Origin: Pseudomonas thivervalensis
GTDB taxonomy: Bacteria > Pseudomonadota > Gammaproteobacteria > Pseudomonadales > Pseudomonadaceae
DNA: 64,000 nucleotides
Reading direction: 5' to 3'
NCBI RefSeq assembly: GCF_001269655.1
Contig: NZ_LHVE01000009.1
Location: forward strand, 1-64,000
Of the stretch, positions 43,434 through 52,529 are shown piece by piece. Within the stretch, counting starts at the first letter, position 1. Each line of letters opens with the position of its first letter. The notes under the pieces are model-generated. The model was not told where the DNA came from and searched no databases. It saw only the letters and a list, made by a program, of their open reading frames with translations. The position numbers and the translations under genes are program-made.

Positions 43434-44012
43434 ATGACTGCAACGATAAACATCCTGGGCTTGTCCGGCAGCCTGCGTCGGCAGTCGGCGCATACAGCGA
43501 TCCTGCGCACGGTGGCCGAACGATTGCCTGGGCATGTCCGGTTGACGCTCCATGGCTTGGACAGTATCCCGCCGTATAATGAGGATGACGATGGCGCTCA
43601 TGCACCCCAGGCTGTGATCGCCTTGCGCGCCGCCGTGGCGGCGGCCGATGGGGTATTGATCGGCTCGCCGGAGTACAACCACGGTATGTCCGGCGTGTTG
43701 AAAAATGCACTGGACTGGTTGTCTCGTCCTCATGGTAAATCGGCGCTGCTGGGCTGTCCGGTATTGAGTTTCACTGCCTCGCCGGCGTTCACGGGTGGGG
43801 TGCGCGCGCATCAACAGCTCAATGAAACGCTCAGGGCGATCCAGGCGGTGCACGTTGTCTATCCGCAGATCGTGATCGGCAACGTGACCAGCAAAATAGA
43901 TCAGGGGCAGCTACGGGACGAATCAGCTCGGGCTTTTTTATTGGATGGCGTTGGCGCGTTGATCACGCAGATCGCTAACGCGCCTATGAGGGGACGTTCA
44001 CGTTGCTCTTGA
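43434..44012 (+). CDS. NADPH-dependent FMN reductase-family protein
   Basis: 192 residues, starting directly after the MMPL stop with no gap. The flavodoxin-like FMN loop reads GLSGSLRRQSAHTAILR and the second loop GSPEYNHGMSGVLKNALDWL, typical of the ChrR/SsuE-like family. It reduces FMN or quinones with NAD(P)H. It may supply reduced flavin or clean up quinones formed by the hydroxylase of the cluster. It is the last gene before the right repeat. Confidence 0.9.
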   Translation: MTATINILGLSGSLRRQSAHTAILRTVAERLPGHVRLTLHGLDSIPPYNEDDDGAHAPQAVIALRAAVAAADGVLIGSPEYNHGMSGVLKNALDWLSRPHGKSALLGCPVLSFTASPAFTGGVRAHQQLNETLRAIQAVHVVYPQIVIGNVTSKIDQGQLRDESARAFLLDGVGALITQIANAPMRGRSRCS

Positions 44013-44018
44013 TGCCTG

Positions 44019-44125
44019 CTGGAAACGAGTCCAGAATTAAGTCCATTCCTGCTTCAGGAATAACGGAAACCCCTTAAATTTCAACGAGTCGGACACCAGA
44101 TACGAGTCTCGTTTCCCGCTCCAAG
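44019..44125 (+). repeat. Direct repeat copy B, ending in a tRNA-Gly-like 3' end
   Basis: Aligns without gaps to 27112-27218. The last 21 bases (44103-44123) read CGAGTCTCGTTTCCCGCTCC plus A, which from memory equals the T-arm and acceptor end with CCA of Pseudomonas tRNA-Gly(GCC). The 5' three quarters of a tRNA are absent, so it is not a functional tRNA gene. Such ends are typical of attachment sites used by tRNA-targeting integrases. Confidence 0.7.
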
Positions 44126-44132
44126 TATTTAA

Positions 44133-44166
44133 AAATGGACCTCTGAAAAGAGGTCCATTTTTTTTC
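44133..44166 (+). terminator. Rho-independent terminator after repeat B
   Basis: AAATGGACCTCT-GAAA-AGAGGTCCATTT followed by a T-run: a 12-bp perfect stem with a GNRA-type tetraloop. It probably ends the DUF1302 to FMN-reductase operon or an RNA from the repeat. Confidence 0.9.
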
Positions 44167-44169
44167 GTC

Positions 44170-44796
44170 CAAAGAAAAGTCTTTCTTCGACTTTTGCCGC
44201 GCCGTCCCGTGAAAACATTATCGGCGGATGGAGCGTAATGCTAGGCGCCTGGCAAAACGCCTGGGAACAGAATTGGCCAAAGCTGCCCACTTGCAACGGG
44301 AGTTTCAGAAAGGTGCACTTCGGCGTTGCGTGCTACGTTCCGTAGCGCGGTGTTACGGCATACTGAATGCCATAAGACATCACGATGATTCCTGAGATCG
44401 CTCTATTCGGCCGCTTTCCGAGCCTTCCGATACTATGGCGTGCATATTGCTTGCCTGACGGAACTAACCCCAAGAGTCTACGTCATGGTCAGTTCCGCAT
44501 TTCGACCCGGCATAACGCGCATCAGCCTGCTTGGCTGGACAACGTTATTTCCGTGCGGAGCCATGAAGAACTTTCTACGCCGATCGGTTGCGCCTTCGCA
44601 CGTGACCCTGCAGCGTCTTCCCTCCTGCGTTGCCGCCAAGCAAAACGGTTTTTGGCAAATAGTCGGGTAGCCCTTCCTCGAGAATCTTTCTCGCACCTTC
44701 CGTAGCCCGCGATTGCGGTGCCTGCGCCTGAGAATTCGTTAGTTGCCAGCGAGCCTCACAGCTATCGCCTGGTGCTTCGCAATTGGAAGAAACCTG
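44170..44796. other. Gene-poor interval
   Basis: About 630 bases between the terminator and the isochorismatase gene. A basic 55-codon frame at 44228-44395 (MERNARRLAKRLGTELAKAA at its start) has no clear ribosome site, and a 106-codon frame at 44385-44705 has no family features. Neither is called as a gene. The promoter of the isochorismatase operon should lie in the last 150 bases. Confidence 0.4.
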
Positions 44797-45483
44797 ATGA
44801 CCCAAGACACGGCTTTGCTCGTGATCGACCTTCAGAAAGAAGACGGCTTCCCTCTGGAGCGGTTCGATCACGTCATTGAAAACGCAACAGCGCTGGTTGA
44901 TTGCGCTCGAAAAAACAACATCCCTCTGTTCTACACCCGTCATGTCAACGATGCCCAAGGTCTCGGCTTGGCGCTGGGCGAGCCCGTAGATGCCGAGGGC
45001 AAACCGACCAGCTATCGCGCAGGTACATCTGCCATAGAGATCATCGACGCGTTAGCCCCACAAACCGGTGACGTTGTCATTGATAAGCAACGCTACAGTG
45101 CCTTCCACGGCACTCGGCTGACTCCGATGCTGAGGGAGCGCGGCATCAAGCATCTCGTGGTGATGGGCGTACTGACTGACGTCTGCGTGATGAGTAGTCT
45201 GTTCGATGCCTATCAGTACGACTTCCACTTGAGCCTCGTGGCCGACGCTTGTACGGCTACGACTACCGCAGCCCATTACTCGGCCTTGTTTATTGTCTCC
45301 AACTGGCTTTACGGACTGGACATGCTCTCTACCGAACAGCTGTTGCGGCGCTGGGCGGGCGAGCCAGCACCTTCACTTCGCACGATGGAGCCAGACCACC
45401 TTGCCTTCCAGCCAGAAGAGTTTATGCAAGCTATCGCGCGCCTGGAAAATTGCCTCGTTGCCAAGACAGAGCGGAGAGCATGA
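44797..45483 (+). CDS. Isochorismatase-family cysteine hydrolase
   Basis: 228 residues from the ATG at 44797 (GGAAGAAA upstream). The catalytic triad is visible: Asp in LLVIDLQKEDG, Lys in VIDKQRYSAFHGT and Cys in MGVLTDVCVMSSLFDAY. Members hydrolyse isochorismate, nicotinamide or N-carbamoyl compounds. The next gene, a nucleobase-type permease coupled by an ATGA overlap, favours an amidase role on an imported N-containing compound. Confidence 0.9.
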   Translation: MTQDTALLVIDLQKEDGFPLERFDHVIENATALVDCARKNNIPLFYTRHVNDAQGLGLALGEPVDAEGKPTSYRAGTSAIEIIDALAPQTGDVVIDKQRYSAFHGTRLTPMLRERGIKHLVVMGVLTDVCVMSSLFDAYQYDFHLSLVADACTATTTAAHYSALFIVSNWLYGLDMLSTEQLLRRWAGEPAPSLRTMEPDHLAFQPEEFMQAIARLENCLVAKTERRA

Positions 45484-46844
45484 TGAACGTAGAAAAAAGA
45501 AGCATCGATTTCATTCCAGAAACCGAACGTCACGGCGAACCCCGTTCTCTGTTCTTCGTGTGGTTTGGGGCCAACGCCAACATCACCACGGTTGCGGCCG
45601 GGGTGCTGCCGGTCAGCCTGGGGCTGAACCTGTTCTGGAGCGCTTTGTCGATCCTGCTCGGCTCCCTAATCGGCGCGGTATTCATGGCTTCGCATTCTGC
45701 ACAGGGGCCGAGGTTGGGCATCCCGCAGATGATCCAGAGCCGTGCGCAGTTTGGGGTATTTGGAGCCATTGTTCCGCTGCTGTTCGTAATGCTCATTTAC
45801 TTAGGGTTTTTTGTCAGTAATACGTTGTTGGCCACCCAAGCAGTCGCCGCCTCAAGCCCCCTCAGCAGTGAGGCAAACATTGTGCTGCTTGGTTTGCTCT
45901 GCTTTCTGGTAGCCCTGTTTGGCTACAAGCTCATCCACCGCCTGCAAAAAATGCTGTCGTTGGTTTCGGTTGTTTTTTTCGGGATCGCGACCCTGTTCGC
46001 CCTTGCGCTGCCAATAGATGCGCAACAATGGACGACGCAGGGCTTCAACTTGGCGAGCTTCCTCGCTTCAGTGAGCATTGCGGTGACTTGGCAATTGTCC
46101 TATGCCCCTTATGTGGCTGACTATTCTCGCTATTTGCCTACCCATACTTCCGCGCGCCAGGTCTTCTGGTACAGCTATACGGGGACGGTCATTGGTGGAA
46201 GTTGGATGATGCTGCTGGGGGCGATATTGACCAAGGGCGTCACAGGTTTTTCAGATAATGTTGGCCTTCATTTGCTTAGCGTTCTAGGGGGTGGGAGTTT
46301 GCTGGCCGTGGCATTCGTGCTCTATGGTCAGATCGCTATCAACGTGTTCAACCTCTATGGAGCCTTTATGTCGACGGTTACCGTTATCGAGCCCTTTGCT
46401 GCGCTCAAGGTCACTGCGAAGGTGCGCGCCAGCTTTATGCTAATTATCTGTGCCGTTGCCACTGCGTTATGCACCATGGCCCAGGATGACTTCATTCAGT
46501 TTTTTCTGAATTTCATCTTTTTCATGAGCTACTTTCTCATCCCATGGACGGCAATAAACCTGGTCGACTACTACGCGCTACGCAAAGGCGTATACAAGAT
46601 TGCCGATATCTTTGACCCCTCGGGCATTTACGGTCGGGTGAACTGGATCGCTATCGGGGTGTTCCTCGCGACCATCGTGCTAGAAATTCCATTCATGAAT
46701 ACTTCCCTTTACGTCGGCCCCATCGCCTCCGCCCTGCAAGGGATCGATTTGGCGTGGGTTGTTGGTCTGCTGTTTCCAGCATGCGCTTACTACGGATTAA
46801 TGAGTCGGCGCGGTCTCGTGGTGATCAAGCCAACAAAAGCATGA
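45480..46844 (+). CDS. NCS1-family purine-cytosine permease-like transporter
   Basis: 454 residues with about 12 membrane segments. The N-terminal signature is FFVWFGANANITTVAAGVLP, typical of the purine-cytosine permease branch of NCS1; later TWQLSYAPYVADYSRYLP and PWTAINLVDYYALRKGVY are conserved in the same branch. Two ATG codons (45480, 45483) overlap the hydrolase stop. It imports a nucleobase, hydantoin or related compound with protons or sodium, presumably the substrate of the upstream hydrolase or its precursor. Confidence 0.9.
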   Translation: MMNVEKRSIDFIPETERHGEPRSLFFVWFGANANITTVAAGVLPVSLGLNLFWSALSILLGSLIGAVFMASHSAQGPRLGIPQMIQSRAQFGVFGAIVPLLFVMLIYLGFFVSNTLLATQAVAASSPLSSEANIVLLGLLCFLVALFGYKLIHRLQKMLSLVSVVFFGIATLFALALPIDAQQWTTQGFNLASFLASVSIAVTWQLSYAPYVADYSRYLPTHTSARQVFWYSYTGTVIGGSWMMLLGAILTKGVTGFSDNVGLHLLSVLGGGSLLAVAFVLYGQIAINVFNLYGAFMSTVTVIEPFAALKVTAKVRASFMLIICAVATALCTMAQDDFIQFFLNFIFFMSYFLIPWTAINLVDYYALRKGVYKIADIFDPSGIYGRVNWIAIGVFLATIVLEIPFMNTSLYVGPIASALQGIDLAWVVGLLFPACAYYGLMSRRGLVVIKPTKA

Positions 46845-46979
46845 TCTTTGAGCGGGAGATCGCTCAGATCAAAACACTGATCAGGCTGCGCTGAAGGGAG
46901 TGCTTGGATGTGATCTTTGTGACTGAGCAACCGAGATAGTCGTATCTATCCACTCGATAGCTGTCCCATCATGCTGTGT

Positions 46980-47037
46980 GCTTCCCCAGCTGGCCGTTGC
47001 GAAGATTTTGCGGCAGGCCAGACGGGGAAGCTTTTTT
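46980..47037 (+). terminator. Rho-independent terminator after the permease gene
   Basis: GCTTCCCC paired with GGGGAAGC plus an inner CTGGCC/GGCCAG stem, followed by CTTTTTT. It lies about 135 bases after the permease stop. The rest of 46845-47166 shows no gene. Confidence 0.75.
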
Positions 47038-47166
47038 AACGGTAGTGGCGGGTCATCGATTCCAGAGCGATAGGCGCTGCCCGGCACAGAAGCATTTCCG
47101 CAACGATGAGCAGCTCCGTACGTTTCTTTTCCGCAACGAGCGTTTGCTCAAGTTTGAAACGAATAG

Positions 47167-48324
47167 TCATGCAGTACGACCACCGAGTACCTCAGCCACC
47201 CAGTCGGCGATGTACTGGCCGGCATTGATACTGTTGTCGAAGCTCGAATGCTGCACGCCGCCCTCACGTTCGGTGAAGATTTTCAGTTCGCGTTTGGGGC
47301 TGTTGACCAACTGTTCGTAAGTGCGGTGGGCCCACTTCAATGGAATCTGCGAATCCTTTTCTCCGTGGGTGACCAGGAAGGGCACCTTGATGCGGTCCAG
47401 GATGCCGTCCAGATGAACGTTCTCGGCGATGGTCATGAACTCGTCCGTGTCCTTGGCACCCCAGACCCAAGACACATGCGACCAATAATGCGGCACCGGG
47501 AAGCTGCCTTCCTTTTCCATTCGACGTTTCTGTACATCACGCCAATCATGGTTGGCCCCCCACACGACGCCGCACGCGAAGCGTGGCTCGAAGGCTACCG
47601 CGCGCGGGCAGTAGTAGCCTCCAAGCGACACACCTTCCAGGCCGATGCGTTTGGCGTCGACATCGTCGTGGATTTCCAGCCAATCCACCACGCGGCTGGC
47701 CCAATGCTCACTGTCGAAACGCGCAGTCAGATTATGTAGCCGGAGCGCTTCGCCCGTCCCGGGTTGGTCGATGATCAACGATGACACGCCACGTTTGGCC
47801 AGCCAGGCGGGCAGGCCGACGCGGTATTTCATTTCTTTGGTGGAATCCAGTCCATTGACCTGCACCAGGATCGGCGCTGGACCGCTGACGCCTTCGGCAC
47901 GGACCAGCAGACCGGAAAGGTGTTTGCCTTCGTAAGGGATTTCAACGCGCTCGCAATTTTCCCGTGCCAGTTCGATACTCCGTTGGAAGGTGTGCAGAAA
48001 GCGCTGGTACAGCTCCGTGCGGCCCGGTGCACCGTGGGCCTGCAGGCGTTCGCAGCTCAGGTAATAGGTCGCGGCGCGGTTGTATTTTTCACCGGCAGAC
48101 AACAGTCGACCCTTGCCTTCGTCTTCTTCCGCCAGGCCGCACAGCTTGTCGGCCATGTTCGCCCAGGTTTCACGGAAGGCTTTGCTGCCGGCGGCATCCG
48201 GCTGTTTGGCGGCTTCTTGCAGCGGCGCGCACATTTCCTCGATTTCGCCGATGCGGGCGCCCATTTCAATGGCCAGGTCGACGGAAAGATTCCACACGTA
48301 GTTGGTCGGGAAGTAGCGAAACAT
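47167..48324 (-). CDS. Alpha/beta-hydrolase (DUF1100/FrsA-like, possible C-C bond hydrolase)
   Basis: 385 residues. A helical N-terminal lid (about 1-130) precedes the hydrolase core. The nucleophile elbow is GVSLGGYYCPRA, the Asp lies in HGEKDSQIPLKW and the His in GGVQHSSFDN. The layout resembles 2,6-dihydroxypseudooxynicotine hydrolase and other hydrolases that cut an aryl-ketone C-C bond. It is divergently placed with respect to the second aromatic cluster, next to its LysR regulator on the same strand. The substrate is unknown. Confidence 0.85.
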   Translation of the reverse strand: MFRYFPTNYVWNLSVDLAIEMGARIGEIEEMCAPLQEAAKQPDAAGSKAFRETWANMADKLCGLAEEDEGKGRLLSAGEKYNRAATYYLSCERLQAHGAPGRTELYQRFLHTFQRSIELARENCERVEIPYEGKHLSGLLVRAEGVSGPAPILVQVNGLDSTKEMKYRVGLPAWLAKRGVSSLIIDQPGTGEALRLHNLTARFDSEHWASRVVDWLEIHDDVDAKRIGLEGVSLGGYYCPRAVAFEPRFACGVVWGANHDWRDVQKRRMEKEGSFPVPHYWSHVSWVWGAKDTDEFMTIAENVHLDGILDRIKVPFLVTHGEKDSQIPLKWAHRTYEQLVNSPKRELKIFTEREGGVQHSSFDNSINAGQYIADWVAEVLGGRTA

Positions 48325-48543
48325 GATTGTTATTGTCCTTGTGCAAGCAAAGGCAGGCGGCCAAATCCGGAGCGGGGTACGCCAGACCTGACGGTTCGAA
48401 GCAGGCTAAGGGGAGGCCCATTGTTTGGCCAATCGCGAGTCAGGATGGGAGGTATTGCGAACGGCGATAGGGCGCATATGCGCCATTGGCTTGAGTCTCG
48501 GCGCGCGCATGAATCCTGGCTCGCCGCCGAGCAGCGGGAGCGA

Positions 48544-49455
48544 CTACTGCTCCAGCTCGTTGATGATCTGACTGATTTTCGCCCGCAGCCAACGGTGCAT
48601 CGGATCTCCTTCCATGGTTCGGTGCCAGAGCATGAACTCACGCATCACCGGGATTTTCACCGGAGGCTGCAAGATGCGCAGCGGCAGGTAGTTGGCGTAG
48701 AGCCTGGCCATGCGCTGGAGCATGGTGGCGACACGTTGGGTGCCGACAATCAACTGCGGCAGGGTGTTGAAGTCATGGGTCACCACTTCCATGCGACGCG
48801 TGAAGCCGTATTGGCTCATCAACCACTCTTCGACGCTCAGTTGCCGGTTGCGGCCAAAAATCACCGAGACATGGCCCATCTCGATGTACTGATCGAGGGT
48901 GATGCTGTCGCCCACCTGGGTGTTGCCGTCCCACACCACGCAAACGTGTTCTTCTTCGAACAGCAATTGGGATGGGTGGCCTTCGATGAGGTAGCGCTCA
49001 GGCACGATCATCATGTCGGCCTCGCCGCGCATCAGCATCTCGGTGGTCGTGTCGCCGGGGCCCAGCAGTTCGAAGGTGATGTGCGGGGCTTCCAGGGAGA
49101 TCTTCTGGATTACCCGGGCAAACAGGACGCTGATCAGATAGTCCGAAGTGATCAGGCGAAAATGGCGCTTGCTGGTGGCGGGGTCGAACACCGGTTTGGC
49201 GGTGATCGAGGACTGGATCGTCAGCAGCACCTGGCGCACGGGGGCCGCCAGTTCGCGGGCATAGGGCGTGGGCTGCATCTTGCGCCCGACCTGCGCCAGC
49301 AGTTCGTCTTCGAAGTAGAGGCGCAGCCTGCCCAGCACGCCGCTGGTGGCGGATTGGGTCATGTGCAGGCGTTCGGCGGCGCGGGTGATGTTCTGCTCTT
49401 CCAGTAACACATCCAGCGCCACGAGGAGGTTGAGATCCAGGTGGTTAAAACGCAT
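48544..49455 (-). CDS. LysR-family regulator (NodD/LinR type)
   Basis: 303 residues from the ATG at 49455 (the open frame continues upstream without a ribosome site). The helix-turn-helix is in the first 60 residues (NLLVALDVLLEEQNITRAAE, RLHMTQSATSGVLGRLRLYF). The C-terminal effector domain has LTLDQY-like SITLDQYIEMGHVSV, typical of the NodD/LinR branch. It is divergent from the ring-cleavage genes that start at 49782 and probably activates them in response to a pathway compound. Confidence 0.9.
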   Translation of the reverse strand: MRFNHLDLNLLVALDVLLEEQNITRAAERLHMTQSATSGVLGRLRLYFEDELLAQVGRKMQPTPYARELAAPVRQVLLTIQSSITAKPVFDPATSKRHFRLITSDYLISVLFARVIQKISLEAPHITFELLGPGDTTTEMLMRGEADMMIVPERYLIEGHPSQLLFEEEHVCVVWDGNTQVGDSITLDQYIEMGHVSVIFGRNRQLSVEEWLMSQYGFTRRMEVVTHDFNTLPQLIVGTQRVATMLQRMARLYANYLPLRILQPPVKIPVMREFMLWHRTMEGDPMHRWLRAKISQIINELEQ

Positions 49456-49471
49456 GGCGGTCTCGACTTTT

Positions 49472-49490
49472 GTATTTATTTTGTAAATAC
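49472..49490. promoter_or_regulatory. Candidate LysR binding site
   Basis: GTATTTA-TTTTG-TAAATAC, a perfect 7-bp inverted repeat 17 bases before the lysR start codon. The T-N11-A-type half-site layout fits LysR regulators. The rest of 49491-49781 holds the divergent promoters and no gene. Confidence 0.45.
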
Positions 49491-49781
49491 CTTCCGGTCT
49501 TCCTATCGCGGCGTCAAGTCCCGTGAATGGATGAATCGAACGACGCCTGGTTCGATTTTCCATGTCAGTTGCGCCGCGCAGCCAGGTATCGCATTTGCCG
49601 ATAGGTCGCATCCCGACAAGCGATTAGTCAGTGAGTTTTTGCCCCTTCAGTATCGGCCCACAGTCGGTTGGCGTGACGCTTCATCGACTTCAAGACCCGC
49701 CTCGGCAGCGCTCCGCCTGGCACGGTTCCCGTAAGCGGGGTGCTGGCCTGCGCTGAATAATTACAATGGAGTGGTAACTCA

Positions 49782-50720
49782 ATGAACATCATTGGCCTTG
49801 ATGCCTTGATTTTTGGCGTCGACGATATTCAAGCCTGTACGCATTGCCTGCGTGACTACGGCCTGCGCCCTGTCGATGTCGACAGCGAGGGCGGTCGTTT
49901 TGAAGCCCTCGACGGCACGGCGGTGATTATCCGTCATGCAGACGATGCTCGTTTGCCGGTGGCCATCGGGCCTGCTCCCTCGATTCGGGAAACCGTTTAT
50001 GGCGTGGCCGGCGTGGCTGACCTCGAGGCCATCGCCGATGAGTTGGGGCGCGACCGCCCGGTGACCCGCGGTGCCGATGGTTCCGTGCACAGCGTGGACG
50101 ATATGGGCTTTGCCATTGGTTTCCAGATCAGCGTGCGGCGTGCGTACAGCGCGCCCGCCGACTTGACCAACGCACCGGGCCATGTCCCCCAGCGGCCGGT
50201 CAACCAGCCGGGCATCAGCCCCGATATGCAGGCTTTGCCGCGTACCCTGTCCCACGTGGTGTATTTCGTGCCGGATGCAGCCAAGGCCGAGGTTTTTTAC
50301 CAGCGCCTGGGCTTCGTGACCACCGACACCTTTGTCGGCGCGGGCCCGTTCATGCGGCCGGCCGGTTCCGATGACCATCACTGCCTGTTCATGATCCAGA
50401 CGCCGCCACACATGAAGGGTTGCGAGCATTTCACCTTTCACATGGGCAGCGGCACGGAAGTCCTGCTGGCCGGACGTCGCTTCGAGCAGCAAGGCTGGAC
50501 CAGCTTCTGGGGGCCGGGCCGTCACCTCTTCGGTTCCAACTGGTTCTGGTATTTCAACAGCCCGTTGGGTTGCCACATCGAATACGACGCCGATATGGAC
50601 AAGCACGATGACGCTTGGCAAGCGCGCCAGGCGCCGTTGTCGGCGGATAACTCGCAATTGTTCCTGTTCACCTCCCGGGAAAAGTGGTTCCCGAGCGGCC
50701 CGCCGCCCAAGCAGGCCTGA
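49782..50720 (+). CDS. Two-domain VOC extradiol dioxygenase-like protein
   Basis: 312 residues, the size of catechol 2,3-dioxygenase-type enzymes with two VOC modules. Probable Fe(II) ligands in the C-terminal module: His in TLSHVVYFVPDA, His in CEHFTFHMGSG and Glu in GCHIEYDAD. The N-terminal module (about 1-120) lacks this set. It is the first gene of the plus-strand cluster with a Rieske ferredoxin and a flavin monooxygenase. The ring-cleavage substrate is unknown. Confidence 0.87.
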   Translation: MNIIGLDALIFGVDDIQACTHCLRDYGLRPVDVDSEGGRFEALDGTAVIIRHADDARLPVAIGPAPSIRETVYGVAGVADLEAIADELGRDRPVTRGADGSVHSVDDMGFAIGFQISVRRAYSAPADLTNAPGHVPQRPVNQPGISPDMQALPRTLSHVVYFVPDAAKAEVFYQRLGFVTTDTFVGAGPFMRPAGSDDHHCLFMIQTPPHMKGCEHFTFHMGSGTEVLLAGRRFEQQGWTSFWGPGRHLFGSNWFWYFNSPLGCHIEYDADMDKHDDAWQARQAPLSADNSQLFLFTSREKWFPSGPPPKQA

Positions 50721-50735
50721 GTGTGGAGGTTGTCC

Positions 50736-51098
50736 ATGAGTCACGAGGCCCTGGTGCTCTGTCGCCTGGATGAACTGGTGGAAGGGCAGGCCCGCGGGTT
50801 CGATCCCCTGGGCACGGGGAAGGACAGTGTGTTCGCCCTGCGCCATGACGGCGAAGTGCGGGTCTATCGCAACAGCTGTCCGCACCTGGAGGTGCGCCTG
50901 GAGTACCGCAAGGATCGTTTTCTCAGCGTCGATGGCCGCCAGATCGTCTGTTACGCCCATGGTGCCCGGTTCCTTCCGGACAGTGGTCTGTGCGTCTACG
51001 GGCCGTGCCTGGGGGACAGCCTGAGCGCATTGCAATGGCATGCAGAGGCCGATTGGCTGGTGCTCGAAGCGGATCAGTTGGAGGCGTATGCATCCTGA
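50736..51098 (+). CDS. Rieske [2Fe-2S] ferredoxin-like protein
   Basis: 120 residues from the ATG at 50736. The cluster ligands are NSCPHLEVRLEY and VCYAHGARF, giving the CxH...CxxH pattern of Rieske ferredoxins; spacing between pairs is about 29 residues, longer than the usual 15-17, because of an insert. It may pass electrons to an oxygenase or be a regulatory or fold-only member. It lies 15 bases after the dioxygenase gene. Confidence 0.85.
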   Translation: MSHEALVLCRLDELVEGQARGFDPLGTGKDSVFALRHDGEVRVYRNSCPHLEVRLEYRKDRFLSVDGRQIVCYAHGARFLPDSGLCVYGPCLGDSLSALQWHAEADWLVLEADQLEAYAS

Positions 51099-51276
51099 TT
51101 AACGTATCGCGGTAGCTGATACATCGTATCCCTACATGCGATTAGTCAAACGCCTGCTTTGCCGAGAAAGTGAACACAACGCGGTAGCGAATGCGTGCAG
51201 ACACAGCCGGTGGTGAAGCCTGGGATCGCTCCGGCAGAACGCTAGCGTGAATAACAAGAATAAGAGTGAGACGAGC

Positions 51277-52401
51277 ATGAACGCAGTGAAAAAGGTGCTT
51301 ATCGTCGGTGGTGGTATCGGTGGTCTATGTGCGGCAATCGCTTTGCGTCGCCAGGACATCGAAGTCGATCTTGTCGAGCTCAAGACGCAGTGGACAGTCT
51401 ATGGCGTTGGCATCATCCAGCAGAGTAACGTCGTCCGTGAGATGGCCAAGCTGGGTGTGTTGGACGGCTATTTGGATGCCGCCTACGCGTTCGAGGATGT
51501 GACCATCAATACCACCGCCGGTGAACAACTGGCGAGAATTCCCGGCCAGCGCCTGGCGGGGCCCGAGTATCCAGCCAACGTCGGCATCTCGCGCCTGGCC
51601 CTGCATCAAGTCCTCAGCGAAACCGTTGCTGCCCTTGGCGTCTCGGTTCGTCTGGGCCTGAGTGTCGAGTCGCTGGAGCAGGTGGGCGAGGGTGTTGATG
51701 TGCTGTTCACCGATGCCAGTCGCGGTCGCTACGACCTGGTCGTCGGCGCCGATGGCCTGTACTCCCACCTGCGCGGTCTGCTGTTTGGCGAGCAGTACCT
51801 GCCGCGCTTCACCGGCCAATCGGTGTGGCGCTACAACTTTCCTCGTGCCGCTGGAATCGATCATCTGGCCACCTTCCAGGGACCCGCCGGCAATGCCGGG
51901 CTGGTGCCGCTGGGCCGTGACCAGATGTACCTGTTCGTGACCTCCCATGAACCCGCCAATCCCAGGATGGAGGCCGCCACGCTGGCGACCCAGATGCGCC
52001 AGCGCCTGAGTGGTTTCACCGGGCTGATCGGCGAACTGCGCGAGCAAATAACCGACAGCGACCAGGTGGTCTACAAGCCGCTGGAGGTGGTGTTCGTCAG
52101 CGAGCCCTGGTACCGCGGCCGTGTCGTGTTGATTGGCGACGCGGTGCATGCCACGACGCCGCACTTGGGCCAAGGGGCCGGCATGGCCATTGAAGATGCT
52201 GTCGTGCTTGGCGAAGAGTTGATCGCCGGCGGCAGCGTCGAACAGCAGCTCCAACGCTTTATGGCGCGCCGTTATGAGCGCTGCAAATTCATCAGCGACA
52301 GCTCGGTGCTGGCCGGTGACAAGGAAATGGCCCACGACAGCAGCTTCGACCGGATCGGCCTGGTCAGGCGGATGCTCGACGTCACGGCAGCGCCTATCTG
52401 A
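51277..52401 (+). CDS. FAD-dependent monooxygenase (salicylate hydroxylase-like)
   Basis: 374 residues from the ATG at 51277. FAD motif VLIVGGGIGGLCAAIALRRQ, DG motif DLVVGADGLYSHLRGLLFG and GD motif VLIGDAVHATTPHLGQGAGM are all intact. Group A flavin hydroxylases of this size hydroxylate or oxidatively decarboxylate phenolic acids with NAD(P)H. In this cluster it probably forms the diol that the VOC dioxygenase opens. Confidence 0.9.
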   Translation: MNAVKKVLIVGGGIGGLCAAIALRRQDIEVDLVELKTQWTVYGVGIIQQSNVVREMAKLGVLDGYLDAAYAFEDVTINTTAGEQLARIPGQRLAGPEYPANVGISRLALHQVLSETVAALGVSVRLGLSVESLEQVGEGVDVLFTDASRGRYDLVVGADGLYSHLRGLLFGEQYLPRFTGQSVWRYNFPRAAGIDHLATFQGPAGNAGLVPLGRDQMYLFVTSHEPANPRMEAATLATQMRQRLSGFTGLIGELREQITDSDQVVYKPLEVVFVSEPWYRGRVVLIGDAVHATTPHLGQGAGMAIEDAVVLGEELIAGGSVEQQLQRFMARRYERCKFISDSSVLAGDKEMAHDSSFDRIGLVRRMLDVTAAPI

Positions 52402-52529
52402 GGCGCCGGCAAAACTGAATTCGCTCTCCCATGGATGCTTCATGCCTGTGCAAGCTTGGCCCGGTTCGACTGCGGGCGCCGTTTCACCAGAAGAGCTGAC
52501 ATACAACAACAATAAAGAGGGTTACTTCG

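Noticed and set aside
44103..44123. A functional tRNA-Gly gene
   Set aside because: Only the last 21 bases fit; no D-arm, anticodon arm or 5' acceptor strand can be folded upstream.
27112..44125. Integrase, transposase or conjugation gene within the repeat-bounded segment
   Set aside because: I looked at all frames between the repeats and saw none, so the mobile-element idea rests only on the repeats.
44385..44705. 106-codon frame in the gap before the isochorismatase gene
   Set aside because: No ribosome site, no recognisable motif and composition unlike the neighbours.
47920..49407. 495-codon plus-strand frame opposite the hydrolase and LysR genes
   Set aside because: It crosses two well-recognised minus-strand genes and has no domain features.
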